The position numbers and the translations under genes were made by a program. A stretch of 64,000 nt of DNA, taken from positions 5,294,315-5,358,314 of the forward strand of contig OY730170.1 of NCBI GenBank assembly GCA_963422465.1. The letters run 5' to 3'. Below the pieces are notes generated by a model that saw only the letters and a program-made list of their open reading frames with translations, was not told where the DNA came from and did no database searches. This DNA is from Lichina pygmaea. Lineage: Eukaryota; Ascomycota; Lichinomycetes; Lichinales; Lichinaceae. This document shows, in pieces, positions 33,338-45,709 of the stretch (positions are counted from its first letter, which is position 1; every line of letters begins with the position of its first letter).

Positions 33338-35258
33338 CTAGCCAAAGGACTTCTTCTGACCGCGGAAGTCACCAAAGCCGCCACGGTTGGTGGTGTTGCC
33401 TCGACCGAAGCCGCCGCCGCCACGACCACCGCCACGACCGCCACGACCGCCACGGTCACCGCCTCGCCCTCCGCGACCTCCACCGCGTCCACCACGATCG
33501 TTGAAGCCGCCTCGGTCGCCTCCACGACGAGGGGATCCGCCGCTGTTCTGGCGCGGGGTCGAGTAGTCGAGACGGACGGGCCGCCCGGCGATCGACTCGC
33601 CGTTCATGTTCTTGAGAGCCTCGCTGGCCTCCTCGATCGAGCCGAACTGGACGTAGCCGAAGCCTCGCAGGTTCCCGGTGTCGCTGCATCGTCATCAAGG
33701 TCAGACCGGCTCCAAAAGACGCTTTGCGCCGTAGCAACTCCCCGCTTCACTTACGGATCGGTCGGAAGTCGGACCCCGTTGATCGTTCCGTACTGTGCGA
33801 ACGCCTCGGACAAAGTGTCTTCGTTGGCGCCGAAGGCGACGTTCGCGACGTACAGCGTGTCGCTGGGTGGATTGTTCGAGTCGCCATACGACTTGGCCCG
33901 GTCCGACGGACGGTCGGCCCGGTCCGACCCCGTGGCACGCCCCGTCGAGAGATCAATGTTGACGGGCCGACCGTCGATCTCGGCGCCCGTCATGGCCTTC
34001 AGGGCTGCCGCAGCGTCGGCGGCGTTCGTGAACTCGACGTAGCCGAACCTGAACGAGGCGACCTTGTCAGCGCGAGGGCCGTGTAGGCGGACGGCGAGCC
34101 ATGCGGTGTCGGAGCACGAACCCCCTGGATTTGCCCGTGTTCCGGTCCGAAATGACTCTCGTGCCGGCGAGGTCGCCGAAGCTCTCGAACTCGCGACGAA
34201 GCCACTCCTCGTCCACGTTCCAGCTGAGGCTTCCGACGAAGAGGGTCTTTGGGCCATCCCCGTTTTGAGCTGCTGCGTCGGCCTTGAGCTTCTTCGCCGG
34301 AGCGGCGCTGTCGTCTTCGGGAGCCCGCTTCTTCGAGACTGGAGCCTTGGTCTTCGGGGCCTCGTCATCTTCGGACGATCCGTCGGATCCGTCCGAATCC
34401 TCGTCGTCCTCGTCGTCCTCGTCGTCGGAAGACGCCGACAGGGATCCTTCGTCCGACCCGTCATCCGAGTCTTCTTCGTCGCTGGAGATCTGGTCGCTCG
34501 TTCGTTAGCTACAACCGCTTCGGCATCTAGAAGGACGAGCGGAACGCCAGCCTCACCTGCGGAGCGACACCCTTCTTCGCGGTCCCGTTCGCAGCGGGGG
34601 CCTTGGCGACAGGCGCTTGCTTCTGCTTGGGAGCAGCCTTTTCGTCTTCGTCATCCTCGCTCACGCTCTCGCTCTCGCTCTCGCTTCCCTCGTCATCGCC
34701 CGTGGACGAATCATCATCGTCGGACGACATGGGGACATCCTTCGGTGCGGCGACAGGGGGAGCGCCCTTGGTCGAAGCCGTCTGAGTTTTGAGGCTCGCA
34801 GCGATAGAGGCGGCCTTCTTGGCGACCGGCTTGACCGGCTTCTCCGGCTCGCTCTCTTCGTCCGACTCGTCGTCCGACGATGACGACGACGAAGACGACG
34901 TGTCGGCGTCGGCCTTCTTCGAAGTTAGCTTTCCGTTGGTGGCCGGAGCAGCCCGTCCCTTCTTGGGGCCCTTGGCAACGCTCTCATCGGTCTCGCTGTC
35001 GCTGCCTTCTTCGCTCTCGCTGGTCTCTGGCGGAGGAGTCGGCTCCTTTGCCTTCTTCTTTTTCTTCTTGCTGTCGTTGTCGTGGGCGGCCTTGCTCTTT
35101 TCGGCGTCCTTGTCGAAGACGGTAGCGGCCTTCTTCGCGATTTCTTTGCTCTTCGACTTGGGCGTCTGCGACAACTTGACGACGGAACCGGACTTCACCG
35201 AGGAAAGAGTCTTCGACGGCTTCACGCCCTTGGCGGTAGTATCTTTACGTTTCCCCAT
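33338..35258 (-). CDS. GAR2: Gar2/Nsr1 nucleolin-like ribosome-biogenesis protein
   Basis: Four exons: 35258-34557, 34489-34122, 34048-33755, 33683-33338; 569 residues; all GT-AG and in frame. The N-terminal half is Lys-rich with alternating acidic and Ser tracts (SSSSSSSSDDESDEESEPEK and similar), typical casein-kinase-type substrates. Two RRMs follow, with RNP2/RNP1-like cores TLFVGSLSW...SRGFGYVEF and TLYVANVAF...LRGFGYVQF. The C-terminus is a GAR domain of about 60 residues (RGGRGG repeats). This is the exact order of yeast Nsr1, fission-yeast Gar2 and nucleolin, nucleolar proteins required for pre-rRNA processing and 18S production. Both RRM1 and RRM2 are interrupted by an intron just before or within RNP1. 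Confidence 0.95.
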
Positions 35259-36182
35259 GTTCAGTAGCTTCAGGTTAAGCTGCTTTTCGAATCTGCCCAC
35301 GCGGTCAGCAACAACTTCACAGATTCCCAAACAGACACTGAGCGCGGAATGGATCCCTCGTTCGATCAAATATAATCCGGACGAGCCCTCGATAAACCCT
35401 CGGTTCGATGTCTGCTCCGGCAGCTGCTTCAAAGCCCTCGGTCACCCACAGCCACTAGGCTCGTAGATCCCACGGAAGCTCAACAGTGTCTCGCACAATG
35501 ACAACCACGCGAAGAGCCCACAAGTCACCACCCGCCAAGAGTTTCCGGCGTCCGTTCAGCAGAACGCTGATTCGGACGGAAAAGATGCCCTCGAACAACG
35601 TACTTGAGCCGACTTGAGCCACCCACAGAGGTAACTGCCCACTGATCCCACGAGCGGGGAAGGAGTGTCAAGATATCACAGAGTGTGAGATCTGGATCGC
35701 AAAGGGACGTTCCCACAGAGCCCTCGGATTCAAATGTGACCTTCAGACCGTCGAAGCTAGCATGCAGCCTCGACCAAGCTCTTGTAAGCTCGCAGCGGAC
35801 AGGATTTCTCGAATGCGAAAGCCCACTTGATGATGCAAGTAGGTTGTAGATTGTGATTGGGTTCGGAGAGGAAGAGGGGGGGGGAAAGCTGGGGTTTTAT
35901 AGCGCGGCCTATTGGAGAAAATTGCTGTGGGCGGGGAAAAATTTCGGCGGGACCCCTCAGCATTTTAGTCGGCGCTAGCTCTTTCGGGGTTAGAGCCCCT
36001 ACGAGCTCTTCACCGCCTCAGCTTGCTTGAGGGGAGAGTATTAGTCAGCACGTTCAGTCGAGTCTGCTGAGTCATCCGTCAATCCTTTTTGACGATGGCC
36101 GAGGTACTTCCGTACAGTACGACTACTTGTACGCTCCGAATCTCATCCGTTGTCGCAGTCCGATGCAGCCCTCTACAGCGTC
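35259..36182. other. Divergent promoter region between GAR2 and ALG6
   Basis: Flanking genes point away from each other. A GCTCTTTCGGGGTTAGAGCC-type short inverted motif is near 35980-36000. No coding sequence is supported. Confidence 0.55.
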
Positions 36183-38145
36183 ATGAGCTCCGAAGCAGCA
36201 TCGCGTCGGCCTCGCGCAAAGAATAGGAGACCAAAAAATGCGGGGAGCGACGAGCGCAACGATACTTGCGAGCCTACGTATCCGCTAGCGGCTCTTCTGT
36301 GGCCCGCCAGAGCAGGAGTGTCTCAATGGGTCGTGCTTCCAGAGGTGCTCATCGTGGCCGGCCTGTTCAGATGGGCCGTTGCGTTGTGGGACTACTCCGG
36401 TACGAGCCTAGGGCGTGTCGATGAGCATCGACAGCTGACTAGCTTCTTCACTCTAGGCTACCAGACTCCACCGATGTATGGTGACTTCGAAGCGCAGCGG
36501 CATTGGATGGAGCTCACGAACCATCTACCAGTCTCCCAGTGGTATTTTCATGATCTGGAATGGTGGGGCTTGGACTATCCGCCCCTGACGGCATATCATA
36601 GCTGGCTTCTCGGCAAGATGTAGGTCGCGTGGCTGCCGGCCTCGGGTGATAAGCGGCGGCCGTGGCTGACTGCATGCGCGGCATGGGCACAGTGGATCCG
36701 TCATCGATCCATCGTGGTTCGCCTTGTACTCGTCCCGGGGCAAGGAGGACCCAGGCCTGAAGACGTTCATGCGTGCGACGGTGCTGGCGTCGGAGTTCGT
36801 CATCTTCGTGCCGGCGCTCGTCGTCGTCACCCGGCGCGTCATGCGCGCCCACCGCGCGGACCAGTGGGAGAGTTGGCTCGCCCTGGTTGCCCTGCTCTTG
36901 CAACCGTCGACGATCCTGATCGATCATGGCCATTTTCAGTACAACGCCGTGATGCTTGGCTTCACGCTCGGCTCGATCTCGAGCTTCTACATGGAGCGCT
37001 GGCTCTGGTGCTGCATCTTCTTCGTGGCCGCCATCGGGTTCAAACAGATGGCTCTCTACTATGCGCCCGCCGTGTTCGCCTCGCTCCTGGGTGTCTGCTT
37101 CTTCCCTCGCATCAACGCACCCCGGCTGGCGAGAATAGCAGCGGTCACGTTGCTGTCATTTGCCCTTCTCTTCACTCCGCTGCTCGTCGGAGCCTACCTC
37201 AATGGCCCGGTGATGGACGAGCAAGGGGAGCCTCTCATCGTGCCGTTGCCCATCGCGCCGCCGGGCTCTGGCCTGGCTCGAGCCCTGTCAGACCCGCGTG
37301 AGCGGTATTTCTCGATGGTCCAGCAGCTTGCTCAATCCGTCCACCGCATGTTCCCCTTCGCCCGGGGCATCTTCGAGGACAAGGTTGCGAATCTGTGGTG
37401 CGTTTTGAACGTGGTGGTCAAGCTACGTTTCTACCCGATTGGCTTGCTCCAGCGAGCATCGCTGGTGGTCACGCTCATCGCCACCCTGCCGCCTTGCTTG
37501 GTCCTCTTTCTTCGGCCGCGGAGCGAAGCGCTGCTGTACGGCTTCGCCGCCACGGCGTGGGCGTTCTTCCTGTGCAGCTTTCAGGTACACGAGAAGAGCG
37601 TGCTGCTGCCTCTCCTTCCCATGACTCTCCTGCTTGCGCATAAGGACGGCTTGGCCCCACCTGTGCGTGCGTGGGTAGGGTTCGCCAACATGCTGGCCGT
37701 CTGGACCCTGTTCCCGTTGCTCAAGCGCGACCAACTGAGAGTACCGTACTGCGTCTCGACGCTTCTGTGGGCATACCTGATCGGTCTGCCGCCCACTTCG
37801 CTGTCTCTCTATTCACTGAACGAGCAGCCTACCAGCCGCCAGTTGCCCCTCTCCGTCAAGGTGGTTCATGTCCTCTTCTACGTCATCATGCTTTCTTGGC
37901 ATCTGGCAGAAGCCCAGATTGCGCCGCTGCCTACCAAGCCAGATCTGTGGGCGGTCATAAACGCTTCGGTGGGGGCTGCCGGCTTCGGCCTCTGCTATCT
38001 CTGGTGCCTCTATTCGTCACTTACGAAAAGCGGCCTCGTTGGACCGGGACGGTGGTGGCCGCCTCGGAGCCGAGTTGAGCCTCGAACGAAGACGCACGCA
38101 CCGGGGTCAAAGGCCAAGGGACTTCGAGGCGGACCTCGTCCTTGA
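36183..38145 (+). CDS. ALG6: Dolichyl-P-Glc:Man9GlcNAc2-PP-dolichol alpha-1,3-glucosyltransferase
   Basis: Three exons: 36183-36399, 36457-36619, 36693-38145; 610 residues; GT-AG, in frame. The luminal loop after the first membrane span reads TPPMYGDFEAQRHWMELTN, then WWGLDYPPLTAYHSWLLGK, the ALG6/ALG8 signature with the ALG6-type 'DFEAQRHWM' form. About ten further hydrophobic segments follow, with HEKSVLLPLLPMTLLL near the C-terminal third, as in GT57 enzymes. The protein resides in the ER membrane and adds the first glucose to the lipid-linked oligosaccharide before transfer to protein. The basic tail beyond about 590 is variable. A longer 5' frame exists only via TTG, so ATG 36183 was chosen. 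Confidence 0.95.
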
Positions 38146-39098
38146 AACTGCGCCTCTGAATCGGCTTGTGAAGGCACTCTGTATCATCAATCTGTTCCGC
38201 CTACTCCGTTCAAGCATCTTCTTGTAGTAAATTAGCCAATATGAGCGGAGAGCGTTCTATGATACCAATCAAACAGCAGATCCAGAGATGGAAGCCCAGC
38301 AGAGTTGAAATCCGAAGAAGCAGGCTCTAATGGCAGACTCAACTCCCCAACAATGCGCATTTCCGGTCCGCCGATGCCAATTCCGGCCTAGGGTAGCTTG
38401 AATCCATAGCCCGCCATACAGCTCTTGTACTGCTCGATTGTCGACCGGCACGTCGTCTCGGGCTCGCCGTTCGCAAACAGCATGCATTCGTCTCGCGCGG
38501 CCTTTTCGTCTTTGCAGACACAACACGGCTACAGCCCTCATGGCGTCAGCTATGCTCCTACGCACATCATCCCGGTGCTGAGTCTTAGCCTCGGCGATCG
38601 ACGTACTTTGACGGTAGCAGCTGCTTGCCCTGCAGGTTTGAAGTCGGCGGCCATGTTGCCACCGGTAGCTGTCCCTGCCCACCACGCTCAGCCACGCTGC
38701 AGACATCCCTGCTGGATGTAGAGAGGATTGTACCTGCCGGCGACGACAAACCTGCTTGTGTTGACATATCTTAGAGGGATTGCAGTTCTCGGGAGGCGCG
38801 TTCGGTGATCTAGAGTATCCTGGTACGATCGCAGCTCCGTCCAGGAATTCGAGCTCTCGATTATTTGCACTAAACGTACGTAACGTACGTACCGTACGGT
38901 AAGGCGCGTCAGATGCCGTTAGGGCTGTCCAAACCTACACAAAGTGCAGGTACGTCTTGAATTCCACAAGGGGCCATGACGCTCACTACGTAAACTTAGA
39001 ATGTAAATACCACTTGGCCTGCGATCGTATCCTCAGTTTTCTCGAGATACAACTTGTGCTCCGCCAGCATATTCAGCTCACAGTTCTGTGATATTAGC
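38146..39098. other. Gap between ALG6 and RNA1
   Basis: 3' region of ALG6 and promoter of RNA1. Contains an acgtacgtaacgtacgtaccgtacggt palindrome cluster near 38873-38902. Frames on both strands lack domains. Confidence 0.55.
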
Positions 39099-40434
39099 AT
39101 GTCTCCAGAGCAAGTGTTCTCGCTCGAGGGTCAGGGTTTGCGCCTCGAAAACGCTGCCGACATCGAGCCCCACATCAAGGCCCTCCGCGACAATCAGGAT
39201 GTTCGAGAGATCCGCCTTGGTGGAAACACGTTTGGCGTCGAGGCCTGCAAGGCTGTGGCAGGCGTCCTCAGGTCGAAGACGACCCTCGAGGTAAGTGCTC
39301 GTCCGATGACATATCGGCCGAGTCGGGATGCTGATATATTCTCATGCTCAGGTGGCTAACCTGGCCGATATTTTCACATCTCGACTGCTCCACGAGATTC
39401 CTCCGGCTCTGTCGGCGCTACTCGAGGCTCTGCTGAATCTGCCGAGTTTACACACGGTGGACCTCTCAGACAACGCTTTCGGACTGAACACGCAAGCGCC
39501 CCTTGTCGAGTTCCTGTCCCAACACGTTCCTCTGCGTCACCTGATCTTGAACAACAATGGTCTCGGGCCGGATGCTGGAAAGACGATCGGTGACGCGCTG
39601 ACGGCGTTACACGCCAAGAAGGAGGACGCCAGAAAGGGGAATAAAGATGTGCCGGACCTGCGTACGATCATCTGCGGTCGGAATCGACTAGAAAACGACA
39701 GCATGGAGGCATGGGCCAAAGCTCTTGCCGCTCACAAGGGCGTCGAGGTCGTCAAGATGATCCAAAATGGGATACGCCAGGACGGGATCGGTCACCTGCT
39801 ACTCCAAGGACTTTGTCATACGACCAAGCTGCGAGTGCTTGACCTGCAGGACAACACCTTTACGCGCAACGGCTCTTATGCATTGGGCGACGTCGTCGGC
39901 AAATGGAGCGATGTCGAAGAGCTCGGTTTCGGCGACTGTCTCCTGACGGCAAGGGGAGCCGACGAGCTGTCTCGGGCTCTAGCAGAGGGAAGCAATAAGA
40001 AACTCCAGGTTGTGCGGCTGCAATACAACGACATGGACACAAGGGCACTAAAAGCATTCACGAACGTTGTCGAAGACGCCCTGCCTGCTCTTCGGCGAGT
40101 CGAGCTCAACGGAAACGTGTTCAGCGAGGATGACGCCAGCATTGAGGCGTTGCGTGACTTGCTCTCTAAACGCAGGGAAGCGGCCTTGGTTGGCGAGCAC
40201 GACGAGGAGGCTAAAGACTGGGGTCTAGACTCGCTCAGTGATCTAGAAGACGACGACGATGACGACGACGACGAGGATGAGCAGGACGAGGACAAGAAGG
40301 AGACGCCGGTTGACAAAAAGGCCGAACGTGTCCTCAAAGATGCGGACGAGGTCGAAGGCGAGAACGTGTCGCTCAAGGCAGACGCCGTCGTGGACGACCT
40401 GGCCAAGGCGTTACAAAAGACCGGCTTGTCCTAA
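39099..40434 (+). CDS. RNA1: Ran GTPase-activating protein 1 (RanGAP, Rna1)
   Basis: Two exons, 39099-39290 and 39352-40434; 424 residues. Leucine-rich repeats of the ribonuclease-inhibitor/RanGAP type run through most of the protein (DNQDVREIRLGGNTFGVEA; SLHTVDLSDNAFG; LRHLILNNNGLG; LRVLDLQDNTF; LQVVRLQYNDMD). The RanGAP catalytic region has RTIICGRNRLEN, where the arginine and asparagine correspond to the family's functional loop. The C-terminus is strongly acidic (poly-Asp near residue 345), as in Rna1. It activates GTP hydrolysis by Ran in the cytoplasm for nuclear transport. The start was set at MSPEQVFSLEGQ because upstream codons look non-conserved. Confidence 0.95.
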
Positions 40435-40723
40435 CTGGCTCGTGAGAGGTTTTTTCCTCCCTCGGCAGCGCTCCGCCCAATCAACTTTCCGCTCCCATCA
40501 TACAGGTACTTGATCCCACCGCCCATGTACATACACACACATACCCACATGCAAACGACACACCGTACCTTGGACCATGCTTCAATCCGACGACCGTCGT
40601 CGCTAGACGAAAAGGTGGAAGAGAGACGGGAAAGGGAGAGCGCATGGTTTCCTGCATTTCGTGAATTCTATTCCGTATGCTTTGACATGAGATTTCTCAC
40701 TTTCTGCTTGCAGCACTTTTTCT

Positions 40724-40771
<48 letters not shown>

Positions 40772-40907
40772 CCGAACCAGAGGCCAAGAGGAGGAAGAAT
40801 GAAAGGGAAACAACCGAGTTGGAAACGCCTGCTCGTTCGCCTCTGATGAAGATAATCTTCCTGGACGAGCTTCGAGGGAGGGACGGACGGACGCCCAAAT
40901 CGCACGC
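40435..40907. other. Short convergent gap between RNA1 and NUS1 with a (CT)n tract
   Basis: Both flanking genes end here. A (CT)n microsatellite occupies about 40730-40768. Confidence 0.7.
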
Positions 40908-42194
40908 TCACCGCCCAAATCGCATCTTCGCCTTTGCGTATCGATGCAGCGCTCGTAGGAAGACTTGATATCTGACGCTGCCGCAGTCTCGCACATGACT
41001 AGACGCGAATCAGATAAGATCGGGCTCGAGGGGCGAGGTCACTGCACGGGCGATGCGGGGTCTGACGTTGGGCGGAATACATGGCGGGGAGAGCAGGAGT
41101 CGCTTGTAGCCCCGCAGAGAGAGACGAAGGGAGGGAGGTCACGTCAGGATTGGGGGGGCGATGGGGAATGCATTTACAACGGGTAATACGTCCGTGAAAA
41201 GACTTACAATATCTCCGTCAACCGCATCTGCCAGGGTGGATAGCCTTGCAGCTCCACCGTCGGCGAGAAGACGATGACCATGTCCGGCTCGGTCATGAAG
41301 CTCTCGGACAGCTCCGTGTCGATCAGGTCGAGGTTGATGTCGGCGTCGCTGATCTTCCCGCGCTGAGCCATCTCGGCCAGGGTCTTGGTGAGGTCGACGA
41401 TCGACTCGCGCCCGTCCTCAGACGAGATCAGTAGGATGGATAGGTTGCCTGGGATCCAGACGGCGAGAATGTGTCAGATCCGGTGGATCTCCAAGAGCCA
41501 CCACGGAGTTCAAGGAACGCATACCCTCTGACCCGGACGTCGGCTCCCTCCCGCTGAACGTCTCGCCGTTGCCATTGGCATGCACGTGCGGCGCGCGCAG
41601 CTGCAGACCGGGACAGCGTCTCCCCCAGTACGCTCGTAGCTTCGCATGCATGATGTTGTGCAGCGCCGGCATGAACTCCTTCAGCACTCCTGTCTTCTCG
41701 TAGATCGAGAGGGCTGGGATGCCCGCGCATGAACACCACGCTGCGATCTCGGCGGCCTCGTCCATGAGCCTCTCGAGCGCAGTGCCGGCCCGGCGGCGGC
41801 CGTCGTTTCTCAGCGTCAGGATGACGCTTAGATGTTCCGGCAATCGATCCAGCCGCCGGATATCTCGCCGCACGAGTTCCGGTGTGCGGTGGTGGTAATA
41901 CACCACCGACAGTATGTGATCCGCGGTGCCATGGTAGGCGATCCGAAGACGAACATAGAGTGAAAAGACGATGTGGATGATGGTATGCACCAGCAGGTAC
42001 AGCTGGTTCCGCAGGAAGATCCGGATCGGCCGGAGCCGAGGTCGCTTCCACTTCACGTGCTGCTCCTCCGTAGGCAGTTCGTTTTGCGATGGCGGCAATA
42101 GAGGCTTCAATAGAGTCCCACGTTCTTCTCCCGTCAGGCCCGGCGAATGGCGCGCCCTCCGGACCACTTCAGTATCGCCAACAACAGCCGTCAT
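40908..42194 (-). CDS. NUS1: Dehydrodolichyl diphosphate synthase regulatory subunit Nus1 (NgBR)
   Basis: Three exons, 42194-41525, 41448-41208 and 40998-40908; 333 residues. An N-terminal hydrophobic stretch (LYLLVHTIIHIVFSLYVRLR) is followed by the degenerate cis-prenyltransferase fold: LPEHLSVILTLRNDG; EIAAWCSCAGIPALSIYEKT; NLSILLISSEDGRESIVDLT; VIVFSPTVELQGYPPWQMRL. The last exon supplies VRYQVFLRALHRYAKAKMRF followed by Gly-Arg-stop, which contains the C-terminal RxG motif (RFG) essential in this subunit. The partner Rer2/DHDDS type subunit is not in the window. Nus1 acts at the ER in polyprenol synthesis for dolichol, upstream of ALG6. The second intron is 209 nt, long for this window. 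The frame extends upstream of ATG 42194 only via GTG. Confidence 0.93.
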
Positions 42195-42631
42195 GTTGTG
42201 CGACCCTGCCCCCACCCTCCCTCTCCAAGCCACTACCTCGAGGGCCCGGGGACCGCCGTCGAGACGTCTAAGGGGATCTAGTCGTGATCAGATCAGCTAA
42301 GGAACGCTTGGAGATGGGGAGTAGTGCGGTAAGTCCGGAATCAGATGGTCTGAGCAGCTGCAAAAGAGTCTTACCGGGTCAGTCGACTCTAGTAGTCAAC
42401 AGAGGATCGAGCCACCTTCTAAAGTTCGGTCAGGTTTGGAAGTGTCATGGGCGTCCTTAGCCTACTGTGTCGTGGTGCTTGCGCAAGCTCCTCGTCTGTG
42501 ATGACTAATCCAGCCTTACGATGGCGTAGCTTGCCATACCGGTACCGGTAAGGTAGGTAGCGGACTTCAACGTCGGAAGGCTGAAGACGCAGGATACTAT
42601 CAAGTCTGGTAGCCTCGGAACGTCTATCTCG
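42195..42631. other. Divergent promoter between NUS1 and SEC10
   Basis: Flanking genes are divergent. A ccggtaccggtaaggtagg motif is near 42539-42557. No coding feature. Confidence 0.6.
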
Positions 42632-45600
42632 ATGCCGGATCTCAACAGGACATCACTGTCTTCGTCGAGGCCAGTGTCCACTCAGGCTCCCGGTGCAAGG
42701 ACGATCTTCCCGAAAGGTCCCGACTTCACTCTGGAGAACTTCTCGGTGGGTTGCCAATGGGACATTCCAGCGATTGCTGCTCTACCATCACAGCAACATG
42801 CGCCTCAGCTAACATGACCAGAGCAAAGGCTTCCTTGTGCAGGATCTGATCGAGTCGCTTTCCGAGAGCACCTTGCAGGCCAACAGACGCTCCGCCCCGG
42901 CTGCACAATGTGAGCCTTCCCTGGGGCAGTCTGTTCGGACGACGACCAATTGATTGGGACTCTGCAGCTGCGTTCGATCCGAAACCGTTCATTCGCACTT
43001 TTGAGCATGCCCTGTCCCGCTTGGCGTTGTTGTCCGAGGATCTAGCGTCGCGCGAAACCGAGTTACAGGCCGGGGTTCGACGGGCTGAGAGTCAGAGTGC
43101 CCAGACCCTTGAGTCTCTCGGCAGACAGCTCGACCAGACCATTGATTCCTTCCAGAGCCTGGATACGTCCTTGAGCAGTGCTAGTGGCGTGGCCAACGAG
43201 GAAGGGTCTCTCGAAAGCGGCGGCAATGTCGCCGTCAAGATTGGCGAAGACCTGGAGGAGCTGGATAGACAGAGCCGTCGAGCGCAAGACGCAAAGTTTC
43301 TGATTCAATGCTGGACCCAGGTGAGCAAAACGGGGCGACTCGCCTCTCTCGAGGATATCCGACAGCACGGGGGCGCCGAGGGGAAGGTTCGTTGCGCTGT
43401 CCTGGCGCGGCAACTGGCCCGTATCAGCCAACGACTCGACCCTGGCAACTGGGATCAGCCGAACGGCGACGGGAGGTCAGCCGATGGAGCCCATGGTCCT
43501 GAAGGCCAAGGCGTCAAGCACAATACCCGGGAAGCGATCGAGAAGTTTGCAGAGACACTGGAGAAGGACCTCCTCCAGCAGTTTGACGAATCCTATCGAA
43601 AGCAGGATTTCGAGGGAATGCGCGTAGGTGGCCTGCACGCCGTTGTTTCATGCTCTTGGTCAGGCACAACTCATACCGAGTCCTAGAGCTGCGCGAATGC
43701 CCTGTACGACTTCAACGGCGGCGCCAACGTTGTTGCGCTGTTCGTCAACCAGCACCAATTCTTCATCGACAGGAGTCAGCTGGTCATCGAGGAAGTGGAC
43801 GGGGACCAGGATGTGTGGGTCGACCGCCGTCCCTGCGAAAACCGCCTACTGACCACTCGCTAGATGGAATCGGGTAGCAGATCCCGACGCGGCGCCGCCG
43901 GCGGTGGAAGCCAGCCTGCAGGGTCTTGTGGACGAGGTCAAGCTGGTGGCGCAAGACGAGTCTTATATCCTGAAACGAGCCTTTCCCTACCACGAGACCG
44001 TTCTCATCAAATTCCTGCAGCGAGTCTTTCAGCAGTCGGTTGGTCGCAAGCCGCCCACCAGAACGGCGTTCACGTGGCTAATATACAGAGTAGGTTCAGC
44101 AACGGCTCGAGATGGTGCTCGAGAAGGCAAAGAGCGTCTCTATCCTGGCGTTTTTGAGATCGCTGCAGGCCGCGAGAGCGTGCATCGGTGCCCTGGTGGA
44201 CGACCTCAAGGCGCACGGGATGACGGAGCACCCGGAAGCGGTCTCGCTCCAGGTCAGCATGACGCTTGATCAGCAGGTCGACGAGCTTTTCACCCCCTAT
44301 CTTTCCGGGTCTTCCTACATCGACAGCGAGACAAGAAGTCTCGAGGAGCTGTACTCGTCGTTGCTCTTCAAGTACACCATCTTTCACGTATGCCATGCCC
44401 ATCCTCCAATCCAAGGAGCCAAACTTGCATCGCTAACCCGAAGCCCCCTAGTCACGCAGAAAGAAGAACCCATCCACTTTCATGGCCTCGCTGGCCAAGT
44501 CGGGAAGTGAGCTTCTCGCGTCGGCGCGCGATGCCTACATCGATCGTCTCGGATCGTCCGACTTGACGCCGCCGCAGAAAGCCATGCTGCTCCGAATCGC
44601 GGGACTCAAGGAAGCAGAAACCGCCAAGAACAAAGGCGACATTGCTGTTTCCGATCAGGATGGTCTGCTCAGCGTCGAGGTCTCGAAGAGAATGCTAAGA
44701 TGGCTTGCCGAGAGCGTCGGACGAGGCCTGGAGTTGAGCAGTGGCAACGAGAACTCCAAGGACCTCCTGGCTCTGTTGAACTTCTTGTTGGCGCACATGG
44801 GAGAGATCTACATCGAGACTTCTTTAGACTCGTGAGTTCTCGCGACGCTTCCCAGGCCCGGCCGGATTCACTGAACGAGGCGTAGCGCCAACGAGGCGGC
44901 GACATCTCAAGAGTCGACCAAGAACGAACCGGATCTGTCGTATCTTCCGCATCTACGGCCGGCTATCACGACCATGCACCTGATGATTGCGTGTGTCAAC
45001 ACCGTCCTCCTTCCCCTTGCCGGCGCCAGTCTGGGCATCCGCCGTCAGATGGAGCGAAGGGCCAACGCCGCCATTGCGCGGATGGAGGGTAAGGTGAACA
45101 GCATCATGCAACACACGGTCGATGTCGTCTTGGCGTGGACCGGCAAGCTCTTGCAGACTCAGAAGAAAGCCGACTTTCGACCAAAGGACGGTGCCGGTGA
45201 AGGAGGTGGCAATTGGCTGAACATGCTGCAGACACCGGTAACCCACCTCGACACCTCTTTGCAGACGTCATTCTAACCCGATGCCTCAGACATGTCTTTC
45301 CGTCACCAACTTCTTGGCCAAGTTCAAAGACGCGCTCGCGCAGTCGATCGACGGCAAGAATCTGGAGCTGTTCACGACCGAGTTGGCCATCGGCGTGCGG
45401 ACGCAGCTTCTGGACCACTTCAAGAAGTTCCAGGTCAACGCCACCGGCGGCCTCATGGTGACGAAAGACATGACGCGCTACGCCGACACGCTCCGTTCGC
45501 TGCCGGTGGCACCGTCGTTCCTTCCCTCTCTGGACGTGCTCTCGGAGATCGGCAGCCTCTTCGTCATCGGGCCCGAGGCCTTGCGAGACCGCCTCAGAGG

Positions 45601-45709
45601 CGGCACCTTGAGCCTCTTGGGCATTGAGAAGACCGAACTGAGACCTTATATCTTGCGGCGCGAGGATGTCAGCAGCGTGGGCGTTCAGAGCATCCTCAAC
45701 GGCATGTGA
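42632..45709 (+). CDS. SEC10: Exocyst complex component Sec10
   Basis: Nine exons: 42632-42745, 42822-42909, 42968-43623, 43687-43814, 43864-44038, 44100-44387, 44452-44831, 44886-45237, 45290-45709; 866 residues, all phases consistent. The N-terminal part has a FDPKPFIRTFEHALSRLALL helix followed by heptad-rich helices (residues about 70-170), typical of exocyst CATCHR subunits. The central and C-terminal parts are all-helical (DESYILKRAFPYHETVLIKF; SVSILAFLRSLQAARACIGA; LPHLRPAITTMHLMIACVNT; DMTRYADTLRSL). Sec10 links Sec15 to the other exocyst subunits for tethering secretory vesicles at the hyphal tip. The length is close to that of yeast Sec10. The intron between exons 4 and 5 (donor gtgggt) is the least certain junction. 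Confidence 0.93.

Noticed and set aside
32752-33341. Short frames on both strands around the 32.85 kb palindrome
   Set aside because: Tyr/Arg-rich peptides generated by the tacgtac motifs; no coding signal.
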